A stretch of 8,276 nucleotides of DNA from an uncultured Oscillibacter sp. (GTDB lineage Bacteria > Bacillota > Clostridia > Oscillospirales > Oscillospiraceae), in assembly GCF_910587525.1 (NCBI RefSeq), contig NZ_CAJULS010000105.1:1-8276 (forward strand). The letters are read 5' to 3'. Each line of letters opens with the position of its first letter. Positions within the stretch are counted from its first letter, which is position 1. The notes beneath the pieces are model-generated. The model ran no database searches. It saw only the letters and a list, made by a program, of their open reading frames with translations, and was not told the origin of the DNA. Made by a program: the position numbers and the translations under genes. Positions 6,299 to 8,276 of this stretch are shown one piece after another.

Positions 6299-7618
6299 TC
6301 ACTTCCTTTCAAATTTCTTGATTCTCCGGTCTTTCTCCGGCGCGGGGGCCTCCTGTTCCCGGCATAGCCGGACCTGCTGGCGGATGCGGGGGATGTCCGC
6401 ACCAATTCTGCCGCAGGTTTTTAGTTCCCGGCGGAGCTGGCGGAGTTCTCCGTTGATGGCGGCGATCTCCGCCTCCACGTTCAGGCCCTCCCGCCTCTGG
6501 CTGTACAGCTCCTTCCGGCGGTCCGTCAGGGCGTCAATCTGGGCTTGCAGGGCGTCCTCCAGAGTGGAAAGCTGGCGGTCCGTGTCTACGCGGTATTTTT
6601 GCAGGAGGGAAAACTGCCGCTGGTACTGGTGGAGCCGTGTTACCTCCGCCCGGACGGAGAAGGGAGGCGGGCGGCGTTTCTTCCGCCGGGGGCCGCCCAG
6701 AAGAAATAAGTAGTACACATACAGGGCCCGAAAGCCGCGGAGCTTCCTCCGGGGCCGCTGGCGGATGCTTCCTTTGCGGACCCGGTATCGCTTGGGGATC
6801 ATGGGCGGCGGATCGGGTTGTGCCGGGGCCTCGCCGCTCCGAACAGCAGCCAGCCGGGACCGGATGTCCGCTTCGGTATATCCTTCCCCCAGGCTGTCCA
6901 GGCGGAAGGCCCGCTTGCCTCCCGGCGGCGTGACGGCGGTATGCTTGACGTTTTCACCATATTTAATGGTATACCCCTGCCGCCGCAGGGCCGCCAGAAA
7001 GGATTCAAAGGTGAAGCTCTCCCGGATGGCGGCGTCAATGTCCTGCCGCACAAGGCCGGAGATGGTGCCTCTGCCCGTTTTCTCCGCCTTCCACTCAGCG
7101 TAGTGTTTTCCTCCGCCCTCCGGCTCAATGACCGACAAGCCGTATTCACGGCTGACGGCGTTGGAGGTCTCCCGCAGCGCGCCGAAATAACTCTGAAAAT
7201 CGCTCCTGTACTTCTTCCCGTCCATGAAGGAGACGGAATTGAACACGATATGGCAATGCAGATGTTCCTGATCCGTATGGGTGGAGACGACCGCCTCGTA
7301 GCGGTCCCCCAGCAGGCGGCGGGCAAACTCCACCCCGGCCTCGTGGGCTTCCTCCGGCGTCACTTCGCCGGGGGCATAGGAGTGGATGATGTGATAGCCC
7401 TGGATGCCGCCCCGCTTGTCCCAGCGGCGCTTGGTAGCCTGCATTTCCGAACAGGCGGTTTCCGGGCAGCAGTTGACCCCCGTTACCAGATGGCGCGTCT
7501 TGGTCGGCTCCATGCCGTAGTCCAGGGCACGGGAGAGGGCTGTCTTTTCCTCGTTCAGCGCGTAGGCCAGACAGTGGTCCAGCCGCCTGTCGATGACGAT
7601 GATCTTGTCGTAGGCCAT
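6299..7618 (-). CDS. MOBP-type relaxase / mobilization nuclease (MobA/VirD2 family)
   Basis: A 439-residue relaxase (PF03432) that nicks oriT, stays covalently linked to the 5' end and leads the strand into the recipient. Tyr19 in RRLDHCLAYALNEEKT is the likely nucleophile, in the usual LDxxLxY position. Motif III is complete: His114-T-D-Q-E-His119-L-His121-C-His123 with Asn127 (STHTDQEHLHCHIVFN), the metal-binding triad typical of MOBP enzymes. FRSD-like residues around 137-145 and the REYGLSV segment also fit. The C-terminal part is very basic (KKRRPPP near 313-319), then a coiled coil of about residues 322-420 rich in Arg/Glu/Gln, probably for relaxosome contacts. The start codon overlaps the mobC stop codon by one base (TAATG), which indicates translational coupling. 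The enzyme appears intact. Confidence 0.95.
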   Translation of the reverse strand: MAYDKIIVIDRRLDHCLAYALNEEKTALSRALDYGMEPTKTRHLVTGVNCCPETACSEMQATKRRWDKRGGIQGYHIIHSYAPGEVTPEEAHEAGVEFARRLLGDRYEAVVSTHTDQEHLHCHIVFNSVSFMDGKKYRSDFQSYFGALRETSNAVSREYGLSVIEPEGGGKHYAEWKAEKTGRGTISGLVRQDIDAAIRESFTFESFLAALRRQGYTIKYGENVKHTAVTPPGGKRAFRLDSLGEGYTEADIRSRLAAVRSGEAPAQPDPPPMIPKRYRVRKGSIRQRPRRKLRGFRALYVYYLFLLGGPRRKKRRPPPFSVRAEVTRLHQYQRQFSLLQKYRVDTDRQLSTLEDALQAQIDALTDRRKELYSQRREGLNVEAEIAAINGELRQLRRELKTCGRIGADIPRIRQQVRLCREQEAPAPEKDRRIKKFERK

Positions 7619-7926
7619 TACAGCGCCTCCTTCACCAGCCGCAAAGCCTGATACACCAGCTTTACAGCCTCGTCAACCTCTGCCGCCTCCGCCTCCTTTT
7701 TGGCGTTGGTGTTGTGGGCGATCTGGTTGATGTTGTTGCCGATGGCGGACAGCTCCCGGAGCAGGGCGGCGCAGGCGTCGGGCGGACGGGGGAGGATTTC
7801 GACCCCCATGACGCTGTGACGGATCAGGGCGCTGGTGTTCAGGCCGGAGATGGAGCATTGCTTCAGAAGATGCTTGTACTCCCTGTCGTCCAGCCAGAGG
7901 CCGATAAAATGTTCCCGTTTTCGCAT
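7618..7926 (-). CDS. mobC: MobC-like relaxosome accessory protein (ribbon-helix-helix type)
   Basis: A 102-residue protein of the MobC family (PF05713), which binds near oriT and helps the relaxase nick by local strand opening. The N-terminal part (EHFIGLWLDDREYKHLLKQC, then SGLNTSALIRHSV, residues 5-39) has the strand plus two-helix layout of a ribbon-helix-helix DNA-binding fold. The family signature is residues 55-74, with LSAIGNNINQIA at its centre. The C-terminal part is helical. The ATG at 7926 has an AAAGGAAG ribosome binding site at normal spacing. It is the first recognisable gene of the transfer transcript, and two palindrome copies stand directly upstream; they are candidate MobC or regulator binding sites. 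Confidence 0.9.
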   Translation of the reverse strand: MRKREHFIGLWLDDREYKHLLKQCSISGLNTSALIRHSVMGVEILPRPPDACAALLRELSAIGNNINQIAHNTNAKKEAEAAEVDEAVKLVYQALRLVKEAL

Positions 7927-7945
7927 GGCGTCTTCCTTTCCTTGG

Positions 7946-7966
7946 ATTTGCGTCTCACCGTGGGAT
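7946..7966. promoter_or_regulatory. Palindrome copy D1, upstream of mobC
   Basis: An imperfect inverted repeat, TTGCGTCTCAC-C-GTGGGA, centred at 7959 and 33 bp upstream of the mobC start codon. It shares its left half with copies A and C, and its right half and tail (GGGATTTATTTTT) with copy B, so it links the two sub-types of the family. Confidence 0.65.
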
Positions 7967-7980
7967 TTATTTTTGGGCGG

Positions 7981-8003
7981 ATTTGCGTCCCACGGTGGGC
8001 AAT
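7981..8003. promoter_or_regulatory. Palindrome copy D2, upstream of mobC
   Basis: An inverted repeat with perfect 5-bp core arms (CCCAC-G-GTGGG) centred at 7994, exactly 35 bp from copy D1. The 21-base stretches starting at 7945 and 7980 match at 18 positions, so D1 and D2 also form a tandem direct repeat. Further right are two short direct repeats (AAGTTAACCA at 8010 and AAGTTACCAA at 8021). The whole 7927-8058 gap is a candidate oriT or operator region. Confidence 0.6.
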
Positions 8004-8058
8004 GCCATTAAGTTAACCAGAAGTTACCAAAAAGAGAGTTGCGCGGCAGGCAGGGGAG

Positions 8059-8276
8059 TCAACGCGCGGGGACATACACAGGAGAAATGCGGTTGCCGGC
8101 AACCACGGGTCTGGGATAGCTGCGGTCTGGGCGGCAGGGCAGGAGATTACGCTCCAAGAAGCGGATCACGTCAAAGGCCACGCCCCGGAGGACTTGGCAG
8201 CAGAAGTAAACCGCATCGGAGAAATTGACGCAGCGTTTATATTTGGAGCTGCCCCATGCGGTATCCACTTCCCAGG
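8059..8276 (-). CDS. 3' end of an unrecognised gene
   Basis: An open frame enters from the right edge with no stop codon and ends with TGA at 8059. The 71 visible residues contain a hydrophobic, probably helical segment (FSDAVYFCCQVLRGVAFDVIRFL, residues about 18-40, in two parts) with adjacent Cys25 and Cys26, then a basic, Pro/Arg-rich tail (ERNLLPCRPDRSYPRPV) ending VPAR. The open frame to the edge and the composition suggest a real C-terminus, but I cannot name the family. A replication, regulatory or transposase protein of the element are all possible. An internal GTG could start a 69-residue protein, but no ribosome binding site is visible near it. Confidence 0.5.
   Translation of the reverse strand, partial: WEVDTAWGSSKYKRCVNFSDAVYFCCQVLRGVAFDVIRFLERNLLPCRPDRSYPRPVVAGNRISPVYVPAR

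Noticed and set aside
6295..6405. Longer pcfB start at 6405.
   Set aside because: It overlaps the relaxase gene by more than 100 bp, has no good ribosome binding site, and adds a basic leader not expected for PcfB.
6818..7651. A 277-codon plus-strand open frame opposite the relaxase gene.
   Set aside because: The minus-strand frame contains the complete relaxase motifs; the plus-strand product has no recognisable domain.
7946..8003. CRISPR-like array from the two repeats upstream of mobC.
   Set aside because: There are only two imperfect palindromic copies with a short spacing and no further repeats or cas genes.

Overview
The window looks like part of an integrative conjugative or mobilizable element from a GC-rich gut Clostridia genome (Oscillospiraceae/Ruminococcaceae-like). 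The basis is the high GC, Gram-positive ribosome binding sites (AGGAGG or AAGGA), a Gram-positive relaxosome gene set (MobC, MOBP relaxase, PcfB, LtrC/ArdC-like) and Gram-positive surface genes (class D sortase, Cna-B-repeat adhesin). The taxon is an inference, because no rRNA or core gene is present. All eight recognisable genes lie on the minus strand, so the element reads from right to left.

Transfer block (8276 to 4811). At the right edge is the 3' end of an unrecognised gene (8059-8276). A 132-bp non-coding stretch follows, carrying two copies of a palindromic motif. Then come mobC (7618-7926), a MOBP relaxase (6299-7618), pcfB (5713-6294) and an LtrC/ArdC-like protein with a degenerate metallopeptidase motif (4811-5689). 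Spacing is tight: mobC and the relaxase share one base in TAATG, and 4 bp separate the relaxase from pcfB. MobC and the relaxase would process oriT, and PcfB would link the relaxosome to the VirD4-type coupling protein. No coupling protein or mating-channel gene is in the window.

Structured spacer (4526-4810). It holds an intrinsic terminator and, directly beside it, a 158-bp multibranched inverted repeat: 13-bp perfect ends, an imperfect inner stem and two apical hairpins.

Surface block (4525 to 1). It contains a secreted, C-terminally membrane-anchored protein (3599-4525), a class D sortase (2763-3599, again TAATG-coupled), a CAP-domain secreted protein with its own clear sigma-A promoter (1957-2649), and the N-terminal 612 residues of a large adhesin with a probable thioester domain and at least four Cna-B/SpaA-like repeats (1-1837, running off the left edge). 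The sortase probably anchors or polymerises this adhesin, and the block plausibly mediates cell contact for transfer or host colonisation.

The most unusual signal is a dispersed palindrome, core TCTCAC-N-GTGAGA. It occurs upstream of mobC (twice), upstream of the CAP gene promoter, upstream of the adhesin gene, and as a perfect 25-bp copy inside the coding sequence of the anchored surface protein. It looks like a shared operator or a dispersed repeat joining the transfer and surface blocks.
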